From an uncultured Rheinheimera sp. (GTDB lineage Bacteria; Pseudomonadota; Gammaproteobacteria; Enterobacterales; Alteromonadaceae): 64,000 bases of DNA. The stretch lies in assembly GCA_943913835.1 (NCBI GenBank), contig CALTZU010000002.1, positions 1-64,000 of the forward strand. Direction: 5' to 3'. A program made the translations under genes and the position numbers. The notes beneath the pieces are model-generated. The model worked only from the letters and a program-made list of their open reading frames with translations. It was not told the origin of the DNA and searched no databases. Below, piece by piece: positions 1 to 13,507 of the stretch. Numbering within the stretch: the stretch's first letter is position 1; each line of letters opens with the position of its first letter.

Positions 1-815
1 TAGTGTTTAAAGTCTTTGGTATAGATAACCGTAGCATGGGTGGCTTGCTGATATTCGCTGCGGTGTTTGGTTTTGGCGGTTCATTTATTTCTTTAGCCAT
101 GTCAAAGTGGATGGCTAAACGTTCCACAGGTGCAGTGGTGATTACTCAAGCTTCAAATGCCACCGAACACTGGCTGATTAGCACTGTGCAACGTCAGGCA
201 AAACAGGCTGGTATAGCTATGCCTGAAGTTGCAATCTATGATTCTCCTGAAATCAACGCTTTTGCAACAGGTATGAGTCGTAACAACGCGCTAGTGGCGG
301 TCAGCACAGGATTGCTTCAGGCAATGACACAGCAGGAGGCAGAAGCGGTATTGGCTCATGAAGTCTCTCACGTTGCCAACGGCGATATGGTCACGCTGAC
401 CCTTATTCAGGGAGTAGTCAATACCTTCGTGATTTTCTTTGCCCGAGTTGTGGCTGGAATTATTGATAATTTCTTTCGCTCCAACGACGAAGAGGAAAGT
501 CAGGGCGGTAGTATCAGTTACATGATCACTGTGTTTGTGCTGGAAATGATTTTTGGCATATTGGCGAGCATTATAGTGATGTGGTTCTCACGTCAGCGTG
601 AGTACAAAGCAGACGCTGGTGCAGCTCGATTAGTCGGTTCTGACAATATGGTTGCAGCCTTACAGCGATTAAAAGGCAATCATGAAAGCCAGCTACAGGG
701 CTCTATGACGGCTTTTGGTTTGGCAACTAAGCCTGCTGCTTTAGAATTATTTATGAGCCATCCACCATTAGATAAACGTATCCATGCGCTGCAAAGCCGT
801 TCCTTCGAAAGCTAA
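1..815 (+). CDS. htpX: Protease HtpX, 5' end cut by window
   Basis: Membrane-bound zinc metalloprotease that helps degrade misfolded inner-membrane proteins. The visible 270 residues align along their length with E. coli HtpX (293 aa), so only about 20 N-terminal residues are missing. The GTG at position 3 is an internal codon, not a start. The zinc-binding HEVSH motif lies at visible residues 119-123 and the third ligand Glu is in RQREYKAD near residue 200. Hydrophobic segments flank the catalytic region. A hairpin terminator follows and the next gene is convergent. Confidence 0.95.
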   Translation, partial: VFKVFGIDNRSMGGLLIFAAVFGFGGSFISLAMSKWMAKRSTGAVVITQASNATEHWLISTVQRQAKQAGIAMPEVAIYDSPEINAFATGMSRNNALVAVSTGLLQAMTQQEAEAVLAHEVSHVANGDMVTLTLIQGVVNTFVIFFARVVAGIIDNFFRSNDEEESQGGSISYMITVFVLEMIFGILASIIVMWFSRQREYKADAGAARLVGSDNMVAALQRLKGNHESQLQGSMTAFGLATKPAALELFMSHPPLDKRIHALQSRSFES

Positions 816-834
816 TCAGATTTGATTATGAATG

Positions 835-862
835 AGCCCCTGCATACAGGGGCTTTATCTGA
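835..862 (+). terminator. Rho-independent terminator after htpX
   Basis: Eight-base perfect stem AGCCCCTG / CAGGGGCT with a CATA tetraloop, followed by TTTAT. It lies between the convergent htpX and chemotaxis-receptor genes. The T-tract favours plus-strand use. Confidence 0.75.
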
Positions 863-869
863 TGTTGCC

Positions 870-3176
870 TTACACCTTGAATGCTCTGGCATTGGTTAAT
901 AACTCAGTGGCAAGTTTTTCCTGCTCTTTTGCCGTCTGGTTTAACTCGGCCATAGCTTGTTCAGTGTGCTCTGCTAAACCTTGAACTGCAGTAAGCTCAT
1001 CACGCATTTGTTGATTCTGTTGATACTGCTTTTCGCTGGAATTTGCGATATCAGAAGTCGCAATACTGACCTCAGCGATCAATTGTTTAATTTCGGCCAG
1101 AGCATGTAACGCCTGTTCCGAACCAGAAACACATAATTCAGCGCTTTGACGCTCTTTGGCTAAATCCAGCGCAGTCTCGTCAACAGTGATCATTAATCTG
1201 TTTAACATTTGCTGAATTTCCATTGTTGCCTGGCGCGTGCTACCTGATAAACGCCGGACTTCATCTGCGACTACCGCGAAACCACGACCATGTTCTCCGG
1301 CTCGCGCCGCTTCAATAGCGGCGTTTAATGCCAACAGGTTGGTTTGTTCTGAAATACCCTTAATAGTATCCAGCACTGTGACTATATCTGTAGCCGCAGA
1401 ACGAAGTTGATCCATACTTTGGCTTGAAGAACTGACTTGATCTGCAAGGTGGCGCATTGCACTGGCGACGCTGTTGACGGCTTGATAGCCGGCATCCGCT
1501 TGCTGATTGGCATGATGGGCCTGAACTGCGCTGCTGCGCAACTGACCCGCCGACTGCTGCAACTGGAGATCCAGACTTTGCGACTGATGCAATAAATGGC
1601 TTATAGCGGCACCTTGCTGGATAGCCGAGTTTTTGCATTCGTGACTAATGTGCAGGTTCTGAGTAGCCGCAGAAGCGCTTTGCTCTGATGTACTGATTAG
1701 TTTTGCTACCAAAGTAGCAAAAGAACCAAAAAGTTTACTTAAAGCAGCCCCAATATCTGACAGTTCGTCTTTGGTATTTAACTCGAAACGTACTGTTAAA
1801 TCGTGAGATTGCGCTGAATGTTCAATACTTTGATGTAGTGTTAGCATAGGTTTGGCAAATCGCTTAGCAAGCAAATGCACCAGCCAGATGACCAGTACGC
1901 CTAGGATCAAAACAGCAAGCAGGGTGCTTAATATCAGGTTTGTCCGAATAGTACTGACTGCAGCAAGGCTTTCTGCAGCATCTTGTTGTACTATAAGTGC
2001 ATAGCGTTGTTGGCCTATTGTTAACGGATGCCAGCTTATCAACGATTCTACACCACGGTAATCCTTAGCCTCTGTGACACCTGACTCGCCCGCTAGGGCC
2101 TGATTGACTTGATCAAGCTGGATTTTGGCATAGCCGCCCAAGCCATGGGGGCCTGCTTTAAACTGAGGATAATCCTGCATGAAGCGGTTTTTATCTACTA
2201 AGTATGGCCTTAATTCGGTCACCAGACTTTGGTGTTGATCCACCAAATAAACATCTCCACTCTGACCTAAACCCAGGTCTTGCCATTTCTGATTGCCGGT
2301 CATCAAATCTGTAAACCGGCTTATCGGATATTGAGCTATTAAAAAACCAACTGGCGTATCTGCGCTATTAGGATGGAATACGGCTACGCCAAAAAACAAC
2401 ACTTGTTGTTGAAAGTAGCCGCTAAATGCACTGATCGATGAGATTACCAAACCGGCCTTCGGATTTTTCTTCAGACTATTAACTAACTTAGCTAGTTCAG
2501 TACCGGCAAAAGCGCCACTTTGTAAGTTACTGGCAAAAACAGGTCCTTTATTTACGTTATACAAAACATCCAGGCTATTTGCATCTACCAGCAGTAAGTC
2601 CTGAAAGCCATAACGTTGGACTATTTCTTTAAAACTGTTGTGGTATTTCTTATGTTGCTGACCGTAAACAGAGCCATCGCCTCTATCTTCCATTAAGTGC
2701 TGCTTACCCAGAGGTTGAGGGTTGTCCACTACGTAATACTTTTGCAGTAACAAAGTTTCAAACTTGGCTTTGTCGAGCCAAACTTTAGTGTTGGCTTTGA
2801 GTCCCTGAGTCTGAGCCTCGAAGTAGGGCTGGTATTTGCTGCTATACCAATCTGACATCTGTTGTTTAAGGCTATCAAGACCGGGCGCCTGTACTTCGTA
2901 ACGGTAAGAGACAAAGGGATTTTTGAAGCTATAAATAGCCTCTTGTGTCAGGCGATTGTGAGCTAATACATTCAGCAATTGCCGTTGGCTATCAATTTGA
3001 GTCAACAGCATAGTGTGACGACTGGTAGCCAGCGCCTGAAATTGCTGCTCAGAACTTTGATGCACTGCGTCGGAGCTGTCTTTTAATGCTAATAATCCGC
3101 TGGTACTTGCTGACAAAATGACAGCCATAACGGTCAACAGACCGGCTCCCAAGGTTAATTTTCTGGCGATATTCAT
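870..3176 (-). CDS. Methyl-accepting chemotaxis protein
   Basis: Transmembrane chemoreceptor that signals to CheA/CheW. It is 768 aa: an N-terminal membrane segment (about residues 8-30), a large periplasmic sensor of roughly 380 residues with dCache-like character, a second membrane segment (about 412-436), a HAMP region, then a long helical signalling domain. The highly conserved hairpin tip, including [19 protein letters not shown] and [12 protein letters not shown], is near residues 608-645. No C-terminal CheR-tethering pentapeptide is seen. The ligand cannot be predicted. It is a single-gene unit convergent with htpX. Confidence 0.93.
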   Translation of the reverse strand: MNIARKLTLGAGLLTVMAVILSASTSGLLALKDSSDAVHQSSEQQFQALATSRHTMLLTQIDSQRQLLNVLAHNRLTQEAIYSFKNPFVSYRYEVQAPGLDSLKQQMSDWYSSKYQPYFEAQTQGLKANTKVWLDKAKFETLLLQKYYVVDNPQPLGKQHLMEDRGDGSVYGQQHKKYHNSFKEIVQRYGFQDLLLVDANSLDVLYNVNKGPVFASNLQSGAFAGTELAKLVNSLKKNPKAGLVISSISAFSGYFQQQVLFFGVAVFHPNSADTPVGFLIAQYPISRFTDLMTGNQKWQDLGLGQSGDVYLVDQHQSLVTELRPYLVDKNRFMQDYPQFKAGPHGLGGYAKIQLDQVNQALAGESGVTEAKDYRGVESLISWHPLTIGQQRYALIVQQDAAESLAAVSTIRTNLILSTLLAVLILGVLVIWLVHLLAKRFAKPMLTLHQSIEHSAQSHDLTVRFELNTKDELSDIGAALSKLFGSFATLVAKLISTSEQSASAATQNLHISHECKNSAIQQGAAISHLLHQSQSLDLQLQQSAGQLRSSAVQAHHANQQADAGYQAVNSVASAMRHLADQVSSSSQSMDQLRSAATDIVTVLDTIKGISEQTNLLALNAAIEAARAGEHGRGFAVVADEVRRLSGSTRQATMEIQQMLNRLMITVDETALDLAKERQSAELCVSGSEQALHALAEIKQLIAEVSIATSDIANSSEKQYQQNQQMRDELTAVQGLAEHTEQAMAELNQTAKEQEKLATELLTNARAFKV

Positions 3177-3380
3177 ACAACTCCTATCTCCACTTAGTTT
3201 CAGGCAAAAGCAGGGTAGAGACGGGTAGTTGCAAATTTATGACAAAGTGGTCGCAGCAGGAATGAACGCTTGAATAACAATCATCTTTAAAATTATATGC
3301 AATAAGCTTATATCTTTATGGAATTAAACGATTTTGCTATGATAAGTCCCTGCTTTTTCACCTTTGAGTAGTAGTGATCT

Positions 3381-4247
3381 ATGCGACAACCAATTGTCCA
3401 TGCGTTTTTTGAGTCTCAGAGCTTCACTTATAGTTATTTAGTCTGGGATCCTCAGAGCAAAGAGGCTGCAGTGATCGATCCTGCGCTTGAATTTGACGTC
3501 ACTTCTGGTTCCATCGGTACCAGTCTCGCAGATCAGATCATAGCGCAGGTTAAACAGCATAACCTGACCGTGCAATGGCTACTGGAAACTCATGTCCATG
3601 CAGATCACTTGTCAGCAGCGTCTTATTTACAGCAACAGTTGGGGGGGCGCACCGGCATAGGATCACGAATTACTGAGGTACAGCAGTTGTTTAGTCAAGT
3701 GTTTAATTTGAAGCAGTTAAAAACAGATGGCTCGGCTTTTGGTAAACTTTTTGAAAATGGTGAGCGTTTTATGCTCGGCACCATCTGCTGTGCAGTGTTA
3801 CACACACCAGGGCATACTCCTGCTTGCGTCAGTTATTGTATAGGGGATGCGGTCTTTGTCGGTGATACCTTATTTATGCCGGATTATGGTTCAGCACGTT
3901 GTGACTTCCCTGGAGGTGACGCAGCAACCTTGTACAGTTCGGTGCAAAGGCTTTATAAGTTACCTGAGGCCACCCGTATGTTTTTATGCCACGACTATAA
4001 AGCGCCTGGTCGGGAACAGTTTGTCTGTGAAACCACTGTCGCAGCGCAAAAACAGCAGAATATCCATTTAAAGCAGGGCACCAGTGAACAGGATTTTGTT
4101 GCGATGCGGACTAGCAGGGACAAAACTCTGAGTATGCCAAAGCTACTCTTGCCTTCGGTGCAGGTGAATGTGCAGGCAGGGCAGCTTCCACAAGCGGAGG
4201 ATAACGGCACTGTGTACTTGAAACTGCCAGTTAATTTGTTTTGCTAA
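3381..4247 (+). CDS. MBL-fold metallo-hydrolase, sulfur-dioxygenase-like
   Basis: Metallo-beta-lactamase-fold enzyme of 288 aa. The metal-binding HVHADH motif is at residues 71-76, followed by HTPGHT and later GDTLF and a CHDY motif. The ARCDFPGGDA stretch is typical of ETHE1-type persulfide dioxygenases and related proteins, so a role in oxidising persulfide is the best guess, but glyoxalase-II-like activity cannot be excluded. It lies 9 bp upstream of a small hydrolase gene, suggesting one transcript. Confidence 0.8.
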   Translation: MRQPIVHAFFESQSFTYSYLVWDPQSKEAAVIDPALEFDVTSGSIGTSLADQIIAQVKQHNLTVQWLLETHVHADHLSAASYLQQQLGGRTGIGSRITEVQQLFSQVFNLKQLKTDGSAFGKLFENGERFMLGTICCAVLHTPGHTPACVSYCIGDAVFVGDTLFMPDYGSARCDFPGGDAATLYSSVQRLYKLPEATRMFLCHDYKAPGREQFVCETTVAAQKQQNIHLKQGTSEQDFVAMRTSRDKTLSMPKLLLPSVQVNVQAGQLPQAEDNGTVYLKLPVNLFC

Positions 4248-4256
4248 GGACAGCAG

Positions 4257-4811
4257 ATGCAGCTACTGATAGCGACTGATATTTTTGGCTCACAACCAGA
4301 AGTACTTGCGGAGTTTAGACAGCTTAGTTCGAGTTGTCTTTGTGTTCAGCCTTATGCTCATCAACCACCAGTATTTACCGACGATAATGAGGCTTATAGG
4401 TATTTCCTCGAACATGGTGGGCTTGAAGCCTATAGCAAGAAGCTAGCTGAGGTACTTATGGCTCAGACTGAACCAGTATTTCTAATTGGTTTTAGCGCCG
4501 GCGCCGCTGCTTGCTGGATAAATTTGGCATTAGATAATTTACCTGTAAGCCATTGCGTAGCTTTTTATGGCGGTCAAATTCGTACGCTGACTCATTTGAA
4601 ACCGCTTTATCCAACTGAGCTGATTTTTGCTGAAGAAACTCATTTCTCAGTGCAGGATTTGATGGCCATGTTGGCAGGCCGACCTAACCTGAAACAAAGC
4701 CTTGCGCCTTTCCCTCATGGTTTTATGAATAAGTTGTCGAAGGGTTACAGTGCTGAAGCCGCAGGGTTTTACCGGGAAAAATTAAAGGCTGGATACGAAG
4801 CCAGCCTTTAA
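4257..4811 (+). CDS. Small alpha/beta hydrolase, dienelactone-hydrolase-like
   Basis: 184-aa cytoplasmic protein with an alpha/beta-hydrolase nucleophile elbow GFSAG near residue 81 and a late PHGF histidine motif, as in the dienelactone hydrolase family. The nucleophile is Ser, where classic dienelactone hydrolases have Cys. The protein is shorter than the usual 230-240 aa, so the N-terminal part of the fold may be reduced. Substrate unknown. It is likely cotranscribed with the upstream metallo-hydrolase. Confidence 0.7.
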   Translation: MQLLIATDIFGSQPEVLAEFRQLSSSCLCVQPYAHQPPVFTDDNEAYRYFLEHGGLEAYSKKLAEVLMAQTEPVFLIGFSAGAAACWINLALDNLPVSHCVAFYGGQIRTLTHLKPLYPTELIFAEETHFSVQDLMAMLAGRPNLKQSLAPFPHGFMNKLSKGYSAEAAGFYREKLKAGYEASL

Positions 4812-4815
4812 TTCG
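4784..4815. terminator. Convergent hairpin terminator
   Basis: Perfect 9-bp stem AAAGGCTGG / CCAGCCTTT overlapping the last codons of the plus-strand hydrolase gene. On the minus strand the stem is followed by AATTTTT, so it mainly serves the minus-strand DUF1338 gene that ends at 4834. Confidence 0.6.
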
Positions 4816-4833
4816 CAGTATCAAGCTGTACCG

Positions 4834-5637
4834 TTAACGTACGTTGGTGCTTTCGAAAATCTTATCAGCTGAAGCTGCAACAAAACCGCCGTATAACTGG
4901 CCGTTGGCCATAGGGTAACGACGGGCAAATTCGTAGAAACAACTAGGAATGTTGCGTGTACCATCGGTAAATTGCACCGGGGCTTCGTCGGCTAAAGTCG
5001 ATGACTGTTCCAGCAAGACTTCTGGCGTGCCTTTAATCTCACCACCAGAGGTGTTTAACGGGAAGCCAGCGTCTTTTAATGCTTGGTTCACAGACTCCAA
5101 AGTGTCAAAGTTTTTCAGTGCATTCACACTAACCGTAAAGTGGTTAGCACGGTAACCCCAAACAGACATCCAGGCTGCATATTCACTTTCCGCCAATAAA
5201 GTTTCGTAACTTTGCTGATCAATAGTCCAGTGACGGCCTGAATATAGGAAGTTATCCGCAGTAACCGCCGCTTCAGGGATTTGATCAACCAGTTTGCGAA
5301 CTATGCTTTGCAACTCATCTGAGCATTTCTCCAAGAGCAGTTCGGAAATAAAAACTTTTGGCAGAGTAGGGTCTTTATGCTCAAAGTGCTTGGCATAGAG
5401 CTTCTTGGCTTCGAAGTGATATTCACCACCTTCGGTATAACCTAAAGCAAGCAGGTGAGCAGCCAGTTTATCCAGGCCTACTTTTTCTATGTTAAAGGTA
5501 CGAAGTGCTATGTGGTCGTTAATCACATCATCCTGCTGCGACGACCCTAAAATAGCATGAATTTTTTTCGCGGAAGGAGTGACTTCCAGATAGTTTGCCC
5601 AAAGTTGGTTAAACAGTTCTTTTACATCAGTATGCAT
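4834..5637 (-). CDS. DUF1338 family metal-dependent oxygenase-like protein
   Basis: 267-aa protein of the DUF1338 family, whose studied members (HglS/YdcJ type) are Fe(II)-dependent 2-oxoacid dioxygenases. The NDHIALRTF segment near residue 45 holds the conserved metal-ligand His, and FYEFARRYP and GGFVAASADKIFEST are further family blocks. An upstream in-frame TTG at 5676 would add 13 residues. I prefer the ATG at 5637 because AGGA sits about 6-8 bases before it. It lies just downstream of astD, which hints at amino-acid catabolism. This is the short family version, not the ~460-aa HglS. Confidence 0.8.
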   Translation of the reverse strand: MHTDVKELFNQLWANYLEVTPSAKKIHAILGSSQQDDVINDHIALRTFNIEKVGLDKLAAHLLALGYTEGGEYHFEAKKLYAKHFEHKDPTLPKVFISELLLEKCSDELQSIVRKLVDQIPEAAVTADNFLYSGRHWTIDQQSYETLLAESEYAAWMSVWGYRANHFTVSVNALKNFDTLESVNQALKDAGFPLNTSGGEIKGTPEVLLEQSSTLADEAPVQFTDGTRNIPSCFYEFARRYPMANGQLYGGFVAASADKIFESTNVR

Positions 5638-5719
5638 AACGAGTCCTGCTCTGTTGATTGAGGTGTTCGCCGGCAAGTCTATTATCTTTACCGGCTTCTT
5701 GTTTTGATCTGGTTCAGCT

Positions 5720-8232
<2,513 letters not shown>

Positions 8233-8271
8233 AAATTCTATATCCCTGCGTTGTAGCTGCTTATGTAAGAA

Positions 8272-8294
8272 AAGGGAGTTCAATGAACTCCCTT
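8272..8294 (-). other. Intra-operon hairpin between astC and astA
   Basis: Perfect 9-bp inverted repeat AAGGGAGTT / AACTCCCTT with a 5-base loop, between the astC stop and the astA start. On the minus strand it is followed by TTTTC, so it may be a weak attenuator or an mRNA-stabilising hairpin that lowers astA relative to astC expression. This role is inference. Confidence 0.4.
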
Positions 8295-8302
8295 CAATAG
8301 CC

Positions 8303-9532
<1,230 letters not shown>

Positions 9533-9672
9533 TCAAATATGAGTTATCGGATACCCCGCGCTGAATTAGCAGGGTAACTAAGGAATTTCATTTATTATAT
9601 TGGCCAGAGTTACCAATATGCAGTAGCATTATCAACAATATTGCAGCTAATTCTGTCATTTTGATAAGGTGA

Positions 9673-10110
9673 TTGAGCAAAGTGATAAGTTCAGATGACG
9701 AAAAACTACTGGGCATGTTGCGCCGTAATGCCAGAGCCAGTATTTCAGACCTGGCCAGAGCCTTAAACGTATCGCGAAGTACGGTGCAAAACCGTTTGCA
9801 CAGGCTGGAGCAAAGCGGTGTGGTAAAAGGTTATATACTGGAATATGGCAGTGCATTTCTAAGCCAGTTAGTCTCAGCTCATGTCGCTATTAAAGTACGA
9901 CAAAAGCTAACGACAAAAACCAACGTGGAACTGAAGCAAATCAGCCAGATTTCTGAATTATACGCCATCAGTGGTGAGTACGATTTAATAGCTGTAGTGC
10001 AGGCACAAAGCACTGAACAATTGAGTCATATTCTGGATGAAATTGGTAATCTGGATGGAGTAGAGCGGACGAATTCTTCCGTCATTCTTGAGACAAAATT
10101 CAAGAGATAA
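9673..10110 (+). CDS. Lrp/AsnC family transcriptional regulator
   Basis: 145-aa feast/famine regulator. An N-terminal winged HTH (about residues 1-60, with SISDLARALNVSRSTVQNRLHRLEQSG) is followed by an AsnC ligand-binding RAM domain with the GEYDLIAVVQ strand. It is divergent from astC and probably controls the ast genes in response to an amino acid. Start choice is open: TTG at 9673 or GTG at 9682; an AAGGTG lies upstream of both. Confidence 0.87.
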   Translation: MSKVISSDDEKLLGMLRRNARASISDLARALNVSRSTVQNRLHRLEQSGVVKGYILEYGSAFLSQLVSAHVAIKVRQKLTTKTNVELKQISQISELYAISGEYDLIAVVQAQSTEQLSHILDEIGNLDGVERTNSSVILETKFKR

Positions 10111-10255
10111 AGCAAAAAATGGCGCCTTTCAGGTCTGACCAGCATGAAATGACCGCCATTTAACCCCAGTTTAACCCTTGTGAGGTTGCCGCCTTAATCA
10201 GACCTGTTATGATCGGCAGCAATTTGAGCCAGCAGGCTTGTTTTGAGAGATCCCC

Positions 10256-11944
10256 ATGAGTACGAAACAACCTCTTTATACCTCCTACGCAGGTCCAGCT
10301 TTATTAGAAACTCCGTTATTAAATAAAGGCAGCGCCTTCACCAAAGAAGAACGTATCGCTTTTAACCTGATTGGTTTGTTGCCTCCACGTTACGAAACTA
10401 TTGAGCAGCAACTGGCACGTGCTTATATGCAGTATTCCAGCTTCGCTGAACCCATCAACAAACATATTTACCTGCGCGCTATTCACGACAAAAACGAAAC
10501 TTTGTTTTATCGCTTAGTGAAAGAACACCTGGAAGAAATGATCCCAGTGATTTATACGCCAACAGTAGGGGACGCTTGTGAGCGTTTCTCAGCTATTTAC
10601 CGCAGCGCCCGTGGTATTTTTGTCTCCTACAGTGAACGTGAGCATATGGATGACATACTGCGCAGCGTCACCAAGAAAAAAGTGAAAGTCATAGTAGTCA
10701 CAGACGGCGAACGCGTGCTGGGTTTAGGTGACCAGGGCGTGGGCGGCATGGGCATTTCTATAGGTAAGTTGTCTTTATATACAGCCTGTGGTGGTATCAG
10801 CCCGGCTTATACTTTGCCCGTGATGCTGGATGTAGGCACCAACAACGAAAAACTGTTGAATGACCCTGTGTATATGGGTTCAAAACATAAGCGGATTACC
10901 GGCGAAGAGTACGATGCATTTATTGACCAGTTTATGAAAGCGGTAAAACGTCGTTGGCCTGAAGCTTTAGTGCAGTTTGAAGACTTCGCTCAGCCTAATG
11001 CGATGCCTATTTTAAAACGCTACCGTGATGATTACTGCTGCTTTAACGATGACATTCAGGGCACTGCAGCTGTCACTGTTGGCTCTTTATTAGCCGCTTG
11101 CCGCAGTAAAGGTGTAAAACTGTCATCGCAAAAAGTAGTTTTTGTTGGCGCAGGCTCAGCAGGTTGTGGTATTGCAGAGCAAATTATCAGCCAAATGAAA
11201 ACCGAGGGCCTGGATGATGCGACTGCGCGTAAACAAGTCTATATGGTTGACCGTTTTGGTCTGTTAACCGAAGGTATGGCGGATTTACGTGATTTCCAGC
11301 AAGCGTTGATGCAGAAAAAATCAGATTTGGCAGACTGGGCTTACAGTGGTGACTACGCTTCTTTATTGGATGTGATGAATTGTGCTAAACCAGATATCCT
11401 CATTGGTGTGTCTGGCCAGCCAGGTTTGTTCACTGAACAAGTGATCACAGCGATGAAAAAACACTGTGAATTGCCAATTATTTTCCCGTTAAGCAACCCG
11501 TCAAAACAAGTGGAAGCAACGCCTGAACAAGTGATCAAGTGGACTGATGGTAAAGTAATTATCGCCACCGGTAGTCCGTTTAAGCCTGTGACTTACAAGG
11601 GCCAGACTTATCATATTGCGCAGTGTAATAACTCCTACATTTTCCCAGGTATTGGTTTAGGTGTGGTTGCGGTGAAAGCCAGCCGTATCAGTGACGATAT
11701 GTTACGGATCGCCAGCGAAACTTTGGCTGCAGCGTCGCCATTAGCCAATACGGGGCAGGGTTCTTTACTGCCGGCTTTGTCTGAATTGTCTGAACTGAGT
11801 AAAAAAATTGCCTTCGAAGTGGCTAAAATTGCACAGAAACAAGGCTTAGCACTGGAAATCAGTGATGATGAATTACTGCAAAAAATTGAACGCAATTTCT
11901 GGAAACCAGAATACCGCGAATACAAGCGCGTCAGTGGTCATTAA
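10256..11944 (+). CDS. maeA: NAD-dependent malic enzyme
   Basis: Oxidative decarboxylation of malate to pyruvate. 562 aa, matching E. coli MaeA/SfcA (565 aa). Visible signatures are [12 protein letters not shown], the metal-binding FEDFAQPNA and FNDDIQGTA segments, and the NAD Rossmann motif [12 protein letters not shown]. An in-gene Shine-Dalgarno GAGAGAT precedes the ATG. A strong terminator follows. Confidence 0.95.
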   Translation: MSTKQPLYTSYAGPALLETPLLNKGSAFTKEERIAFNLIGLLPPRYETIEQQLARAYMQYSSFAEPINKHIYLRAIHDKNETLFYRLVKEHLEEMIPVIYTPTVGDACERFSAIYRSARGIFVSYSEREHMDDILRSVTKKKVKVIVVTDGERVLGLGDQGVGGMGISIGKLSLYTACGGISPAYTLPVMLDVGTNNEKLLNDPVYMGSKHKRITGEEYDAFIDQFMKAVKRRWPEALVQFEDFAQPNAMPILKRYRDDYCCFNDDIQGTAAVTVGSLLAACRSKGVKLSSQKVVFVGAGSAGCGIAEQIISQMKTEGLDDATARKQVYMVDRFGLLTEGMADLRDFQQALMQKKSDLADWAYSGDYASLLDVMNCAKPDILIGVSGQPGLFTEQVITAMKKHCELPIIFPLSNPSKQVEATPEQVIKWTDGKVIIATGSPFKPVTYKGQTYHIAQCNNSYIFPGIGLGVVAVKASRISDDMLRIASETLAAASPLANTGQGSLLPALSELSELSKKIAFEVAKIAQKQGLALEISDDELLQKIERNFWKPEYREYKRVSGH

Positions 11945-11985
11945 AATCGGTCATTAAGTTTTCTATTTTTCATTATAGAAACTAG

Positions 11986-12040
11986 ATAAAAAGTTGGTTT
12001 AATCAATACCTTAGCGATTAAACCAACTTTTTTTGTTTTT
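11986..12040 (+). terminator. Rho-independent terminator of maeA
   Basis: Thirteen-base perfect stem (11991-12003 with 12017-12029) followed by a run of seven T. AT-rich but long. Confidence 0.85.
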
Positions 12041-12100
12041 CCCTCCAACTATTTATTCAGTAGCTCCGACTTAGTTATAACTGAATCACAGGAGCTTGTT

Positions 12101-12679
12101 ATGAAATTCCAAAAATCATTTACCTTTACGCTGTTATCAGCAGCTATTGCAATCACTGTTGGCTGCACAGCTCAGGCCGAAACCACATCGACAAGTGTTT
12201 CTGCTGCGCCGCAGCAAATTGCTTATATTAAGAACTGTAAAGTTATACAGCAGCGCGCTATGACTGCAGATGAATTCGAGGCTTACCAACGCTTAAAAGC
12301 TGTTGAGCAACAAATGGAAGAGCTGCATTTGCCTTTAGAAGCATTTGAAGCAGAAATGGAGCAACACAGCGACCGTATGGCTGAGCTTTCAGATCTTGTG
12401 CATCAGGAAGATGAACACAGTATACGGATAGATAAAGCCAAAATGGCCGAGCAGCAAAAATTAGCTGAAGAAATTCAGGAAATCACGGCACGCCACAGAC
12501 CTCATTTCGAAGCTTTAGAGCAAAAAGGTGATGAAATCAGCGATATAGCCGATGATTTTACCGACTTGCTGGAGAAGTCAGCGCCAGCCGGTGGCTTTGA
12601 TCATATCCAGGTGATATCAGATTCAGGCAAAACAACACAATGTTACGACGATGGTATCAAACTGATTTCTCGCAATTAA
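12101..12679 (+). CDS. Periplasmic coiled-coil protein, unknown function
   Basis: 192 aa. An N-terminal signal sequence (hydrophobic residues about 9-24) ends with a TVGC segment that could be a weak lipobox, or with an AQA signal-peptidase-I site. The centre (about residues 60-165) is Glu/Gln-rich and strongly helical, typical of a periplasmic coiled coil. Two Cys (in NCKV and QCYD) could form a disulfide. The Shine-Dalgarno CAGGAG precedes the ATG. I recognise no family. Confidence 0.75.
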   Translation: MKFQKSFTFTLLSAAIAITVGCTAQAETTSTSVSAAPQQIAYIKNCKVIQQRAMTADEFEAYQRLKAVEQQMEELHLPLEAFEAEMEQHSDRMAELSDLVHQEDEHSIRIDKAKMAEQQKLAEEIQEITARHRPHFEALEQKGDEISDIADDFTDLLEKSAPAGGFDHIQVISDSGKTTQCYDDGIKLISRN

Positions 12680-12692
12680 TCTTCTTCTTGAT

Positions 12693-12735
12693 CAGGAAAC
12701 CATATACGTTAATGTACATGGTTTTCCTGTTTGTC
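12693..12735 (+). terminator. Terminator-like hairpin
   Basis: An 11/12-base stem with one bulge (CAGGAAACCAT with ATGGTTTTCCTG), followed by TTTGTCTT, just after the coiled-coil gene. It marks the last chromosomal element before the prophage. Confidence 0.65.
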
Positions 12736-12886
12736 TTAGGCACGTGTTCTAATTAACGAGTTAAGCGCTGCGAATAAAGGTCTATGTTCGAAGTAATGAC
12801 ATAGAAGCAACAGAACAATAGTCATGTAATTATCAGATATCTGATTGATAAATATGGATATATCCCCTTAACCTTACTCATTGTTA

Positions 12887-12914
12887 GTATCACATAATGA
12901 TTATTATGTTAAAC
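12887..12914 (+). other. Left dif-like XerC/XerD site (attL)
   Basis: 28 bp: XerC-type arm GTATCACATAA, centre TGATTA, XerD-type arm TTATGTTAAAC. Against E. coli dif the XerC arm matches 7/11, the centre 4/6 and the XerD arm 10/11. The same 20-base core (ATAA, centre, TTATGTTAAA) recurs at the right end. If integration occurred here, the XerC arm is chromosomal and the XerD arm comes from the phage. Confidence 0.8.
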
Positions 12915-12995
12915 GAAGTAAATTGTAAATAAATAGTAGCATACACGTTTTTAGCCTGTTCGTTCAAAAAATCCAACTACAGGCCTGTTTTTTGC

Positions 12996-13033
12996 AGTTA
13001 TCTAAAACTGGGAAAAACACGATTTAGATAACT
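12996..13033. promoter_or_regulatory. 11-bp inverted repeat upstream of first prophage gene
   Basis: Perfect dyad AGTTATCTAAA / TTTAGATAACT with a 16-base spacer, 20 bp before the HTH gene at 13053. It is probably an operator, perhaps for autoregulation by that HTH protein; the binding protein is inferred only from proximity. Confidence 0.5.
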
Positions 13034-13052
13034 AAATGGAATTAAAACGTCT

Positions 13053-13436
13053 ATGTTAATGAAAACTCAGTCTATACAAGATCAGCAATTATTGTGGCTC
13101 ACTGGCTTCTCTCAAACTGAGATCACTTCTTCAACCGTGAAAACGACACCCAATATTGAGAAGATTTGTTCGTTTTTTCTGGTTACTCCCCGTACTGTTC
13201 GCCGTTGGTTGAAGGATGGATTTCCACCCAAAGCCAGGCATCAACTTGAAATGATTTACGCAGGTGATTCGCTTCCATACAGTTGGCGCAAGGTTGGCCT
13301 TAAGGTGTGTGATGACGGTGTGTTGCTGGCTGATGGCCGCTTAGTTCGCCTGGGTACTATTCAGTTCTGGCCGTTTTTGATGCAGGCCGTTGACTGGAAC
13401 AAGGTTCCAAAGCTGGTTGTTGAGCGTTCAACTTAG
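13053..13436 (+). CDS. Small HTH phage regulator, DUF3653-like
   Basis: 127 aa. Residues about 33-65 (IEKICSFFLVTPRTVRRWLK) form a helix-turn-helix, followed by the conserved-looking PYSWRKVGLKVCDDGVLLADGR region. I associate this layout with small phage proteins of Vibrio and Shewanella (DUF3653), from memory. Starts MLMKT, with an alternative ATG at 13059. It is the first gene inside the left dif-like site and follows an inverted repeat. Likely a DNA-binding regulator. Confidence 0.65.
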   Translation: MLMKTQSIQDQQLLWLTGFSQTEITSSTVKTTPNIEKICSFFLVTPRTVRRWLKDGFPPKARHQLEMIYAGDSLPYSWRKVGLKVCDDGVLLADGRLVRLGTIQFWPFLMQAVDWNKVPKLVVERST

Positions 13437-13507
13437 TAGCGCTATAGCCATTCGTTGCTTTTAACGCTAAGTTAGTCACTGTTATTAACCCAAATAAGGA
13501 CATATCT

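Larger units (their letters stand above)
12680..13052. other. 373-bp non-coding junction, chromosome to prophage
   Basis: AT-rich spacer holding, in order, a terminator hairpin, the left dif-like site (12887-12914) and an inverted repeat (12996-13033) before the first prophage gene. I see no gene in it. Confidence 0.7.

Noticed and set aside
3..815. Complete 270-aa HtpX from the GTG at position 3
   Set aside because: Alignment from memory to 293-aa HtpX shows the first membrane segment is missing, so the window edge truncates the gene.
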